From: VAZQ01 sp036498625
GTDB lineage: Bacteria; Pseudomonadota; Alphaproteobacteria; Rhizobiales; Xanthobacteraceae
Assembly (NCBI GenBank): GCA_036498625.1
Contig: DASYFD010000034.1
Coordinates: 1 to 64,000 of the forward strand
Direction: 5' to 3'
DNA length: 64,000 nt
Position numbers and translations under genes: made by a program. The notes below the pieces were generated by a model, which did no database searches, had not been told where the DNA came from, and saw only the letters and a program-made list of their open reading frames with translations. Of this stretch, positions 42,329 through 50,749 are shown piece after piece (the first letter of the stretch is position 1; every line of letters begins with the position of its first letter).

Positions 42329-43050
42329 GCGGCCGTCTCATGGGCATCGGGGTGGGACCGGGCGATCCCGAGCTCGTGACATTGAAGGCGCTGCGGGCGC
42401 TGCAGGAAGCGGATCTGGTGGTCCACTTCGCCAAGAACGGCAGCCAGAGCCACGCCCGCGCGATCGCGGCGAGCCATCTCAAGGCCGGGGTCGAAGAGCT
42501 GCCGCTGTTCTATCCGCTCACCACCGAGTTCCCGCGCCAGGCCTGCGTCTATCGCGATGCGCTGCGCGCGTTCTACGACACCGCTGCCGAGACGCTTGCG
42601 GCGCAGCTCGATGCCGGCCGCGCCGTGGCGGTGATCTGCGAAGGCGATCCGCTGTTCTATGGCTCCTACATGCACCTGCATGTGCGCCTCGCGCCGCGCT
42701 ATCCGACCCAGGTCATCGCCGGCGTGACCGGAATGTCCGGCTGCTGGTCGGCGGTCGGCGCCCCGATCGCGCAGGGCGACGACGTGTTCATGGCTTTGCC
42801 CGCGACGCTGCCGGAGCCCGAGCTGGAGCGACGTCTCAAGGATGCCGACGCCGCCGTGGTGATGAAGCTCGGCCGTCACCTGCCCAAAATCCGCCGCACG
42901 CTCGCGCGCATCGGCCGGCTCGAGCGCGCCATCTATGTGGAGCGCGGCTCGACCAAGGCCGCCGTGATGATGCGGCTCGCCGACAAGCCGGACGACGATG
43001 CGCCCTATTTCGCGATCGTGCTGGTGCCCGGCTGGGAGAAGCGCACGTGA
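42325..43050 (+). CDS. cobI: Precorrin-2 C20-methyltransferase CobI
   Basis: A 241-residue SAM-dependent tetrapyrrole methylase. The SAM loop GIGVGPGDPELVTLKAL is near residue 7, CEGDPLFYGSYMHL in the middle, and VTGMSGCWSAVGAPI is the CobI/CbiL-specific region. The GTG start overlaps the cobH stop; an ATG 15 bases later is the alternative. It methylates C-20 ahead of CobG. Confidence 0.94.
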   Translation: MSGRLMGIGVGPGDPELVTLKALRALQEADLVVHFAKNGSQSHARAIAASHLKAGVEELPLFYPLTTEFPRQACVYRDALRAFYDTAAETLAAQLDAGRAVAVICEGDPLFYGSYMHLHVRLAPRYPTQVIAGVTGMSGCWSAVGAPIAQGDDVFMALPATLPEPELERRLKDADAAVVMKLGRHLPKIRRTLARIGRLERAIYVERGSTKAAVMMRLADKPDDDAPYFAIVLVPGWEKRT

Positions 43051-43811
43051 GCGGACATCTCGCCGTCATCGGGCTCGGCCCCGGAGATGACCGTTTCATC
43101 ACCCCGCAAGCGCAGGCCGCGCTCACCACGGCGGATGCGCTCTATGGGTACGGCCGTTATCTCGACCGTGTTCCGGTGCGGGAAGGCCAGAGCCGGCACG
43201 CTTCGGACAACCGCGAGGAAGGAGCGCGCGCCGCCGCGGCACTCGCTCACGCCGCCGCCGGCGCCAACGTCGCCGTCGTGTCGGGCGGCGACCCGGGTGT
43301 CTTCGCCATGGCGGCCGCGGTGTGCGAGGAAATCGCCACCGGCCCGCCGGCCTGGCGCGCGCTCGACCTCACCATCGTGCCGGGTGTGACGGCCATGCTG
43401 GCGGTCGCGGCCCGGGTCGGGGCGCCGCTCGGCCATGATTTCTGCGCCCTCTCGCTCTCCGACAATCTCAAGCCGTGGGAGCTGATCGAGCGGCGGCTCG
43501 ATGCCGCGGCCGGCGCCGGCTTCGTGATCGCGCTCTACAATCCGATCTCGCGCGCGCGGCCCTGGCAGCTCGGCCGCGCCTTCGAGCGTTTGCGCGCGCT
43601 GCTGCCGCCGTCGGCCCCGGTGGTGTTCGGACGCGCGGTCGGGCGCGGCGACGAGCAGGTGACGGTGACGACATTGGCAGCCGCCGATCCCAACGCCGCC
43701 GACATGGCGACGCTCCTCATCGTGGGTTCCGCCGACACCCATGTGATCGCGCGGCACGGACTCTCGCCGCTGGTCTACACTTCGCGATCCGCGCAAGGCA
43801 CCAACGCATGA
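43047..43811 (+). CDS. cobJ: Precorrin-3B C17-methyltransferase CobJ
   Basis: A 254-residue tetrapyrrole methylase that carries out ring contraction and C-17 methylation after CobG. Seen: GLGPGDDRFITPQAQAAL, GGDPGVFAMAA, VPGVTAMLAVAARVGAPLGHDF, SLSDNLKPWE and ALYNPISRARPWQ, all typical for CobJ/CbiH. The GTG start overlaps the cobI stop. Its 3' end overlaps the convergent cobK by 37 bases. Confidence 0.95.
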   Translation: MSGHLAVIGLGPGDDRFITPQAQAALTTADALYGYGRYLDRVPVREGQSRHASDNREEGARAAAALAHAAAGANVAVVSGGDPGVFAMAAAVCEEIATGPPAWRALDLTIVPGVTAMLAVAARVGAPLGHDFCALSLSDNLKPWELIERRLDAAAGAGFVIALYNPISRARPWQLGRAFERLRALLPPSAPVVFGRAVGRGDEQVTVTTLAAADPNAADMATLLIVGSADTHVIARHGLSPLVYTSRSAQGTNA

Positions 43812-44539
43812 TCGATCCAGGCCAGCGCATCCTCGATCGTTGCCACGGCCTCGACCGCGGGCAGCGCCGGCCGGCGCAGCATGATGACGGTCAGGCCGAG
43901 CGTCCGGGCCGCCACGATCTTGCCATAGGTGGCGTCACCGCCGCTGTTCTTGCACACCACAATCTCGATGTCGTGGGCCGTGAGCAAGGCGCGATCGTCA
44001 GCTTCCGTGAAGGGACCGCGCCCGACGACGTAGCGCGCGTGCGGCACCCGCAATGGCGGTTCCACCGGATCAACGCTGCGCACCAGATAATGATGTTGCG
44101 GCGCCTCGACGAATGGCACGATGTCATTGCGCCCGAGCGCCAGGAAAACGCGCCGCGGCGCATCGCCCAGCGCCTGCACCGCCGCGCTTGCATCGGCGAC
44201 CTCGTTCCAGCGATCACCGGCGACCGCGACCCAGGGAGGCCGTCGCAACGCGAGCAGCGGCACGCCGGCCGAGCGAGCGGCCCGCGCCGCATTGGCCGCC
44301 ACGATGGCGGCATACGGGTGGGTGGCGTCGATCAACGCATCGATGTGCTCCTTCGCCAGATAGTCGGCGAGCCCGTCTGCGCCTCCGAAGCCGCCGCTGC
44401 GCACCGGCACCGGCTGCGCGGCGGGATTGGCGGTGCGGCCGGCGAGCGACAGCGTCACCGCGAGATCGGAGCGCCCGGCGAGGCGCTCCGCCAGCCGTCT
44501 CGCCTCCGTGGTGCCGCCCAAAATGAGGATGCGTCGCAT
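43775..44539 (-). CDS. cobK: Precorrin-6A reductase CobK
   Basis: A 254-residue NADPH-dependent reductase. The Rossmann start MRRILILGGTTEARRLAERL and the HIDALIDATHPYA segment are diagnostic, as is VCKNSGGDATYGKI near the end. It lies opposite to its neighbours: it overlaps cobJ at its 3' end, and its start codon shares bases with that of cobL in the sequence CATG. Transcription must start inside cobL. Confidence 0.94.
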   Translation of the reverse strand: MRRILILGGTTEARRLAERLAGRSDLAVTLSLAGRTANPAAQPVPVRSGGFGGADGLADYLAKEHIDALIDATHPYAAIVAANAARAARSAGVPLLALRRPPWVAVAGDRWNEVADASAAVQALGDAPRRVFLALGRNDIVPFVEAPQHHYLVRSVDPVEPPLRVPHARYVVGRGPFTEADDRALLTAHDIEIVVCKNSGGDATYGKIVAARTLGLTVIMLRRPALPAVEAVATIEDALAWIDHALVPCADREV

Positions 44540-45782
44540 GTCGCGCCTTGATGTGGTGGCCCACACTGCCGCAGCGTCCCGCTGGCTGTCCATCGTGGGC
44601 ATCGGCGAGGACGGCATCGAAGGGCTCACCGCGGTCGCACGCGGTTTGGTTTCCGGTGCCGAGATCGTGTTCGGCGGCAAGCGCCATCTCGGCCTGGCGG
44701 CGGCGCTCATTCGCGGCGCGGTGCGGCCATGGCCGTCGCCATTCGAGCAAGCCGTCACGGAGGTGCTGGCGCAGCGGGGACGCCAGGTTTGCGTGCTCGC
44801 TTCGGGGGATCCCTATCTCTACGGCGTCGGCGCAGTGCTGGCGCTGCATGTCGACCCGAGCGAGACCATGGTGGTGCCGGCGCCTTCCGCCTTCAGCCTG
44901 GCGGCGGCGCGGCTCGGCTGGCCGCTCGCCGACTGCACGCTGGTTTCGCTGCACGGGCGCGCGCTCGACCGCGTACGCCCGCATCTGCAACCGGGCGCCC
45001 GGGTGCTGGCGCTGACCTCCGACGGCGAAGGGCCGGCGGCGCTTGCCGCCTTGCTCGCCACGACCGGCTTTGGAGCATCGCGCTTCACCGTCTTGGAGGC
45101 GCTCGGCGGGACGCGCGAGCGCATCAGCACCTCCACGGCGGCGGCGTTCGATCTAGGCACGGTCGACCCGCTCAACACTGTGGCAATCGAGGTCGTGGCG
45201 GCGGATGGGGCACGCATCATCGCGCGCGCGCCCGGCCTGCCCGACCAGATGTTCGAGCATGACGGGCAGATCACCAAGCGCGAGGTGCGGGCCGTGACGC
45301 TGTCGTCGCTGGCGCCGCGGCGCGGAGAATTGCTGTGGGACATCGGGGCCGGCGCCGGATCGGTCGCGATCGAATGGATGCTGGCCGATCCTTCGCTACG
45401 CGCCATCGCGATCGAAGCGCAGCAGGAGCGCGCGGCGCGCATCGGGCGCAACGCAGCGAACTTCGGGGTGCCGGGACTGGAGATCGTGCAGGGCGCCGCC
45501 CCGGCGGCACTCGCCGGCTTGCCGGTGCCGGATGCAATTTTCGTGGGCGGCGGCGCCAGCGATCCGGGCGTGCTCGATGCGGTCAGGGCGGCATTGCGCG
45601 CTGGCGGCCGGCTTGTGGTCAATGCTGCAACGCTCCAGACCGAAGCGCTGCTGCTGGCGCGCTATTCGGAGCTGGGCGGCGACCTGATCCGCATCGCCAT
45701 CGCGCGCGCCGACCCGGTCGGCGCCATGACGGCCTGGCGACCGGCCATGCCGGTCACGCAGTGGCGGTGGGTGAAGCCATGA
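44538..45782 (+). CDS. cobL: Precorrin-6Y C5,15-methyltransferase (decarboxylating) CobL
   Basis: A 414-residue bifunctional enzyme. The N-terminal half is a tetrapyrrole methylase (SIVGIGEDGIEGL, ASGDPYLYGVG; CobE-like C5 activity as in CbiE). The C-terminal half is a class I methyltransferase with GELLWDIGAGAGSVAIEW that methylates C-15 and decarboxylates (CbiT-like). The start is uncertain: in-frame ATGs at 44523, 44529 and 44538 all lie inside or at the start of the opposing cobK. It overlaps cobE downstream (ATGATG). Confidence 0.94.
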   Translation: MSRLDVVAHTAAASRWLSIVGIGEDGIEGLTAVARGLVSGAEIVFGGKRHLGLAAALIRGAVRPWPSPFEQAVTEVLAQRGRQVCVLASGDPYLYGVGAVLALHVDPSETMVVPAPSAFSLAAARLGWPLADCTLVSLHGRALDRVRPHLQPGARVLALTSDGEGPAALAALLATTGFGASRFTVLEALGGTRERISTSTAAAFDLGTVDPLNTVAIEVVAADGARIIARAPGLPDQMFEHDGQITKREVRAVTLSSLAPRRGELLWDIGAGAGSVAIEWMLADPSLRAIAIEAQQERAARIGRNAANFGVPGLEIVQGAAPAALAGLPVPDAIFVGGGASDPGVLDAVRAALRAGGRLVVNAATLQTEALLLARYSELGGDLIRIAIARADPVGAMTAWRPAMPVTQWRWVKP

Positions 45783-46180
45783 TGGTGGCGGGCGTCGGCT
45801 GCCGGCGGGGCACCTCGGCCAAAGCGATCGAGGCGGTGATCGCGGCCGCGCTCGTCCGCGCCGGCTTGGCCCGCCCCATGCTCGACGCCATCGCGGCGCC
45901 GGCCGCCAAGCATGACGAGGCCGGCATCGTGGCGGCCGCTTCGGCGCTCGGCGTGCCGCTGGTTCTGATTGCGCAACCCGATCTCGAGAGTGCGGCCAGC
46001 CGCGTCGAGACCCGTTCGAAGCGCGTGATGACCCTGACCGGCGTGCCTTGCGTGGCGGAAGCGGCGGCGCTGGCGGCCGGCGGTCCGGCAGCGTGCCTGG
46101 TGCTGGCGCGGATCGCGATCGGCCCGGCCACCTGCGCGCTGGCAATTTCGGAAACGGCAAGCTCGGAGGTCGCGCCGTGA
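45779..46180 (+). CDS. cobE: CobE / CbiG C-terminal-like protein
   Basis: A 133-residue protein with GVGCRRGTSAKAIEAVIAAAL at the start and CVAEAAALAAGGPAACLVLAR near the end. This matches CobE, which resembles the C-terminal domain of CbiG. Its exact step is not settled; it accompanies aerobic corrin ring synthesis. The ATG overlaps the cobL stop and the cobM GTG overlaps its own stop, so all three are coupled. Confidence 0.9.
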   Translation: MMVAGVGCRRGTSAKAIEAVIAAALVRAGLARPMLDAIAAPAAKHDEAGIVAAASALGVPLVLIAQPDLESAASRVETRSKRVMTLTGVPCVAEAAALAAGGPAACLVLARIAIGPATCALAISETASSEVAP

Positions 46181-46938
46181 CCGTGCATTTCATCGGCGCC
46201 GGCCCGGGCGCCGCCGATCTCATCACGCTGCGGGGGCGCGATCTCATCGCGCGCTCTCCGGTCTGCCTCTACGCGGGCTCGATCGTGCCGCGCGAATTGC
46301 TGACCCATTGTCCGCCCGGCGCGCGCCTCCTCGACACCGCCCCGCTGACCCTCGATGAGATCGAGGCCGAGCTGGTGGCGGCGCACGCAGCCGGGCTCGA
46401 CGTGGCAAGGCTGCAGTCGGGCGACCTCTCGGTCTACAGCGCGCTCGCGGAGCAAATCCGCAGGCTCGAGCGGCGCGGCATTCCCTATACGGTCACGCCC
46501 GGCGTGCCGGCGTTCGCGGCGGCGGCCGCAGCGCTGCGAATCGAGCTCACGGTGCCCGAGGTGGCGCAGAGCGTGGTGCTGACCCGGATGCCGGGCCGCG
46601 CCTCGCGCATGCCGCCGAGCGAGCAGCTCGCCGTGTTCGCGGCCAGCAAGGCGACGCTGGCGATCCATCTGGCAATCCACCGGCTCGCCGACATCGTAGC
46701 CGAGCTCATGCCGTTCTACGGCGCCGATTGTCCGGCCGCGGTGGTGGTGCGGGCGAGCTGGAGCGATGAGCGCATCCTGCGCGGCACGCTCGGCGACATC
46801 GGGGCCCAAGTCGCGGCCGATCCGATCGAGCGCACCGCCATCGTGCTGATCGGGCGCGCGCTCGCGCCTGAGGATTTTCGCGACAGCGCGCTCTACGACC
46901 CGGATTATCGCCGCCGTTTCCGCGGAGGCGCGCCGTGA
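46177..46938 (+). CDS. cobM: Precorrin-4 C11-methyltransferase CobM
   Basis: A 253-residue tetrapyrrole methylase. Typical segments are VHFIGAGPGAADLITLRG, CLYAGSIVP, RLQSGDLSVYSALAEQ, TPGVPAFAAAAA and VVLTRMPGRASRMP. It methylates C-11 of precorrin-4. It is the last gene of the cobL-cobE-cobM run and is followed by a dispersed repeat element. Confidence 0.95.
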   Translation: MTVHFIGAGPGAADLITLRGRDLIARSPVCLYAGSIVPRELLTHCPPGARLLDTAPLTLDEIEAELVAAHAAGLDVARLQSGDLSVYSALAEQIRRLERRGIPYTVTPGVPAFAAAAAALRIELTVPEVAQSVVLTRMPGRASRMPPSEQLAVFAASKATLAIHLAIHRLADIVAELMPFYGADCPAAVVVRASWSDERILRGTLGDIGAQVAADPIERTAIVLIGRALAPEDFRDSALYDPDYRRRFRGGAP

Positions 46939-46946
46939 TGCAGCGT

Positions 46947-47086
46947 CGTAGCCCGCATGGAGCCATCGGGGCGTTGACGCCCGTCTTCTACGGGCTATGG
47001 CCCAATGCGGGACAGCCGCCCGAGATTACGCGGAGTTTATCATCGGGCGGCGCTTTGCGCCGACCCGTTGGCTTCATCCGGGCTAC
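46947..47086. repeat. Dispersed palindromic repeat copy
   Basis: The ends CGTAGCCCGCATGGAGCC (46947-46964) and GGCTTCATCCGGGCTAC (47070-47086) are imperfect inverted repeats. The core at 46967-46999 contains GGGGCGTTGACGCCCGTC and a CGGGCTATGG tail, matching the 20.5 kb copy. It fills the gap between convergent cobM and cbiD. Confidence 0.75.
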
Positions 47087-47102
47087 AAGAAAACAATTCG
47101 TT

Positions 47103-48197
47103 CTATCCCGCCTGCCCGACCAATCTTCCATCGCGATCAAACAACACGGTGTCGAGCGCGATCCTGCGGCCCGCGACCACGCGGGCCGCGACCGCCTGCG
47201 CGGCGCGCGCGACCGCGTCGCCGAGCCCGATGCCGTCTGCCTGCGCGTGGCCGAAGGCCTCCGCCGCGGTGTTGGCGGCGACGATGCGCGCGCGCAACGT
47301 AGCGCTCGCGCCAGCCATCTCGGCGAGCCCGGCGAGCGCCGCCAGATCGACCTCGCCGCGCTTGGAATGAAGATCGAGCAGGCCCTGCGCCAGCTTGGTC
47401 ATCTTGGCGACGCCGCCCGCGATCGTGACTCGCGGCACCGGATGGGCGCGGACATATTTGAGCATGCCGCCGACGAAGTCCCCCATGTCGATCAGCGCGG
47501 TCTCGGGCAGATCGTAGAGCTTGCGCACCGCCGCCTCCGAGCTGGCTCCGGTGGCGCCCGCAATGTGCGTGAGCCCGGCGGCGCGCGCCACATCGATGCC
47601 GCGATGAATGGAAGCGATCCAGGCCGAGCAGGAATACGGCACCACGATGCCGGTGGTGCCGAGGATCGACAGGCCGCCCACGATGCCGAGCCGCCCATTG
47701 AGGGTTTTCGCCGCCAGCTCTTCGCCGCCCGGAATGGCGATCTCGACCTCGACGTCGCCGGCGTGGCCCGCCGCCGCGGCCACTTCCGCGATGGCGCCAC
47801 GGATCATTTGGCGCGGCACCGGATTGATGGCGGGCTCGCCCGGCGCAATCGCCAAACCGGCGCGCGTGACGGTGCCCACTCCCGCACCGGCCCGGAAGGT
47901 GACGCCGCCGCCGGGCAAGCCTTCCCGCACGGTTGCCACGATCAAGGCACCGTGCGTGACGTCCGGATCGTCGCCCGCATCCTTGACGATGCCGGCCGTG
48001 GCCGAGCCGGCGTCCCGGCGGCTGAGCGCAAGCGCGAAGGCGACCCGTTCCCCGCGCGGCAAGGTCACCTCGACCGGATCGGGAAATTCGCCGGTCAACA
48101 GCGCCGCATAGGCGGACTTGGCAGCCGCGGTGGCGCAGGCCCCGGTGGTCCAGCCCCGGCGCAGCGGTCGATCCGGCGTGATTGTCTCCGCGCTCAT
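47103..48197 (-). CDS. cbiD: Cobalt-precorrin-5B C1-methyltransferase CbiD
   Basis: A 364-residue enzyme of the CbiD family: RRGWTTGACATAAAKSAY near the N-terminus, GNP/GEPAINPVPRQMI, GTTGIVVPYSCSAWIASI, and DMGDFVGGMLKYVR followed by GGVAKMTKLAQG. CbiD methylates C-1 in the anaerobic route. No cobF, the aerobic C-1 methyltransferase, is visible, so CbiD probably does the same job here on a metal-free or late intermediate. The start at MSAETIT is preferred over a codon 12 residues upstream. Confidence 0.94.
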   Translation of the reverse strand: MSAETITPDRPLRRGWTTGACATAAAKSAYAALLTGEFPDPVEVTLPRGERVAFALALSRRDAGSATAGIVKDAGDDPDVTHGALIVATVREGLPGGGVTFRAGAGVGTVTRAGLAIAPGEPAINPVPRQMIRGAIAEVAAAAGHAGDVEVEIAIPGGEELAAKTLNGRLGIVGGLSILGTTGIVVPYSCSAWIASIHRGIDVARAAGLTHIAGATGASSEAAVRKLYDLPETALIDMGDFVGGMLKYVRAHPVPRVTIAGGVAKMTKLAQGLLDLHSKRGEVDLAALAGLAEMAGASATLRARIVAANTAAEAFGHAQADGIGLGDAVARAAQAVAARVVAGRRIALDTVLFDRDGRLVGQAG

Positions 48198-48253
48198 GGG
48201 GTTGCCTATAGTCCGGCGGGTCGCGACCGTCACGAGCCAGAGAGCCTGGTTCC

Positions 48254-49609
48254 ATGAGCGGGCGCGGCCTCATCGTGGCGGCGCCCCGTTCGGGCAGCGG
48301 CAAGACCGTGATCACGCTCGCGCTCCTGGCGGCGCTCCGCCGGCGGCGCATCGCGGTGCGGGCCGCCAAGGCGGGGCCGGATTACATCGATCCGGGCTTC
48401 CATGCGGCCGCGACCGGCGCTGCGGGCCTCAATCTCGACAGCTGGGCCATGGAGCCCGCGCTGCTCGATGCCCTGATGGCGCAGGCCGCCGCCGGTGCGG
48501 AAATCCTCGTCATCGAAGGCGTCATGGGCCTGTTCGATGGAGTGGCCGGGTCGCCCGGCCGCTGCGGCACCACCGCCGATTTGGCGGCGCGCTTTCACTT
48601 GCCGGTGGTGCTGGTGCTCGATGTGGCGGGACAGTCCCAGTCGGCGGCCGCCGTGCTGCGGGGTTTTGCGGCACATGATCCGGCGGTGCGCATTGCCGGG
48701 GTGATTCTCAACCGCGTCGGCAGCGAGCGGCATCGGGCGCTGGTGAGCGAGGCGATCGCCGCCATGGGCGCACCCCCGGCAATCCCGATTTTCGGCGCCT
48801 TTCCGCGTGACGCCGCGCTGGCGCTGCCCGAGCGCCATCTCGGGCTGGTGCAGGCCGGCGAGCATGACGATCTCATCGGCTGGCTCGATCGGCTGGCAGC
48901 GCTGGCGGAACGTCACCTCGATCTCGACGCCGTGATTGCCAGCGCGTCACCTCTGCTGCCCCCTCCCCGACCCTCCCCCGCAAGCGGGGGAGGGAGGAGG
49001 CCCGCGGCAGCGCTGCGGCCGCCCGGCCAACGCATCGCGCTCGCGCTCGATCAGGCCTTCAGCTTCGTCTATCCGCACATTCTCGATGGCTGGCGCCGCG
49101 CCGGTGCCGAGATCGTTGCCTTCTCTCCGCTCGCCAACGAGCCGCCGCCGGATCGCTGCGACGCCTGCTGGCTGCCCGGCGGGTATCCGGAGCTTCATGC
49201 AGGCACGCTCGCGGCCGCGTCACGGTTTCGCGCCGGGCTCGCGCAATTTGCCCAATCCCGGCCGGTCCACGGCGAGTGCGGCGGCTACATGGTGCTGGGC
49301 CAGGGGCTCACGGACGCAGATGGGCGGCGCCACGCCATGGCGGGATTGCTGGGGCACGCGACCAGCTTCGCAGAACGCAAGCTGCAGCTCGGCTATCGGG
49401 AGGCGCGGCTCATCATCGATAGCCCGCTCGGAACCACCGGCGGCGTGGTGCGGGGACACGAGTTTCACTACGCGACGCTGACCGCGCCCGGTGACGATGC
49501 GCCGCTCGCCGATCTGGTGGACGGGCGAGGCCGTTCGCTCGGTCCCGCCGGCGGGCAGCGCGAGCGGGTCAGCGGCACTTTCTTCCACGCCATCGCGCAG
49601 GGCTGTTAG
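48254..49609 (+). CDS. cobB: Hydrogenobyrinic acid a,c-diamide synthase CobB
   Basis: A 451-residue glutamine amidotransferase that amidates the a and c side chains before cobalt insertion. The ATPase domain shows APRSGSGKT, KAGPDYIDPGFH and EGVMGLFDG; the glutaminase domain shows HGECGGYMVLG and the late GHEFHYATL. Between the domains, near residues 236-258, is a low-complexity PPPRPSPASGGGRRP linker created by an in-frame palindrome. It overlaps the convergent cobT by four bases. Confidence 0.95.
   Translation: MSGRGLIVAAPRSGSGKTVITLALLAALRRRRIAVRAAKAGPDYIDPGFHAAATGAAGLNLDSWAMEPALLDALMAQAAAGAEILVIEGVMGLFDGVAGSPGRCGTTADLAARFHLPVVLVLDVAGQSQSAAAVLRGFAAHDPAVRIAGVILNRVGSERHRALVSEAIAAMGAPPAIPIFGAFPRDAALALPERHLGLVQAGEHDDLIGWLDRLAALAERHLDLDAVIASASPLLPPPRPSPASGGGRRPAAALRPPGQRIALALDQAFSFVYPHILDGWRRAGAEIVAFSPLANEPPPDRCDACWLPGGYPELHAGTLAAASRFRAGLAQFAQSRPVHGECGGYMVLGQGLTDADGRRHAMAGLLGHATSFAERKLQLGYREARLIIDSPLGTTGGVVRGHEFHYATLTAPGDDAPLADLVDGRGRSLGPAGGQRERVSGTFFHAIAQGC
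48971..48994. repeat. Intragenic palindromic hairpin in cobB
   Basis: CCCTCCCCCGC (48971-48981) and GCGGGGGAGGG (48984-48994) pair perfectly around loop AA. It is translated in frame as the linker PSPASGGGR between the two CobB domains. The sequence type is usually extragenic, and a relative lies in cobN. Confidence 0.88.
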
Positions 49610-50631
49610 GCCGGATCGGTTTTGTTGGAGACCTGCGCCTCCGCGAAGGTCGCCATTCCGGTATGGCAGGCGAGCGCGGCGCGCAGCAGCAGGACCGCGA
49701 CGGCGGCGCCCGAGGCTTCGCCAAGCCGCATCTTGAGATCGAGCAGCGGCGGGAGGTCGAGCGCCTCGAGCAGCAGGCGGTGGCCGGCTTCGGCCGAGAC
49801 GTGGCCGGCCAGTGCGTGCCTGATCACGTCGGCATTCAGGCGCGCGAGCGGCGCGACCGCTGCGGTCGAGACGAAACCGTCGAGCAGCACCGGAATGCAG
49901 CGGCGCCTGGCGGCGAGCGCCGCACCCAGGATAGCGGCAAGCTCCCGGCCCCCCAGCGCCGACGCGATCATCAGCGGGTCGTCGAGCACCGCGGCGTGGC
50001 GGGCGAGCGCGGTATCGATGACGGCCTGCTTGCGGGCGAGGCCGGCATGATCCACGCCGGTGCCGCGCCCGGCCCAACGGGCGCCGCCACCCCCGAACAG
50101 GGCTGCCGCGATGGCGGATGCCGCGGTGGTGTTGCCGATGCCCATCTCGCCCAGGCAAACCAGGTCCGCGTCGGGCGCGACCGCATCGGCGCCGGTCGCG
50201 ACCGCGGCCAGGAACGCGGCCTCGTCCATAGCGGGCGCCAGCGTGAAGTCGGCGGTGGGCTCATCGAGCGCAAGCGCGATGACGCGCAGGTTGGCTCCGG
50301 CCATTTTGGCGAGCTGATTGATCGCGGCGCCGCCGGCATTGAAATTCGCCACCATCTGGGCCGTAACCGCCGCCGGATAGGCCGAGACGCCCTGCGCCGT
50401 CACCCCGTGATTGCCGGCAAAAACCAGAACGTCGATGCGGTCGAGCCGCGGCGGATGGCGGCCCTGCCAAAGGGCCAGCCAGCCGACCATGTCCTCGAGG
50501 CGGCCGAGACTGCCGGGCGGCTTGGTCAGGGTCGCCTCGCGGCTCGCGACCCGCTCGGCGGCGCCGGGATGCGACGGCGGCAAATTCAGGCAGGCGTCGC
50601 GCAGTTCGGCAAGGGAAGCAAAACCGGTCAT
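49606..50631 (-). CDS. cobT: Nicotinate-nucleotide:dimethylbenzimidazole phosphoribosyltransferase
   Basis: A 341-residue enzyme that activates the lower ligand as alpha-ribazole phosphate. Landmarks are TKPPGSLGRLE, VFAGNHGVTAQGVSAYP, NFNAGGAAINQLA, LGEMGIGNTTAASAI and the C-terminal MRLGEASGAAVA with the catalytic Glu. GGGAGAAG precedes the chosen ATG. It is called cobU in P. denitrificans; it is not the chelatase subunit also named CobT. It is divergent from cobS. Confidence 0.95.
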   Translation of the reverse strand: MTGFASLAELRDACLNLPPSHPGAAERVASREATLTKPPGSLGRLEDMVGWLALWQGRHPPRLDRIDVLVFAGNHGVTAQGVSAYPAAVTAQMVANFNAGGAAINQLAKMAGANLRVIALALDEPTADFTLAPAMDEAAFLAAVATGADAVAPDADLVCLGEMGIGNTTAASAIAAALFGGGGARWAGRGTGVDHAGLARKQAVIDTALARHAAVLDDPLMIASALGGRELAAILGAALAARRRCIPVLLDGFVSTAAVAPLARLNADVIRHALAGHVSAEAGHRLLLEALDLPPLLDLKMRLGEASGAAVAVLLLRAALACHTGMATFAEAQVSNKTDPA

Positions 50632-50749
50632 CGACGTCTTCTCCCGCCTCAGGCTGACGGGCTTGTCGGAACCCGCCCCCCACCCGCTCGACTGCCTAGC
50701 AAATCCGCCCCTGCAAGGCCTATAGAATAGCATCCGGCGGGGGCGATAG

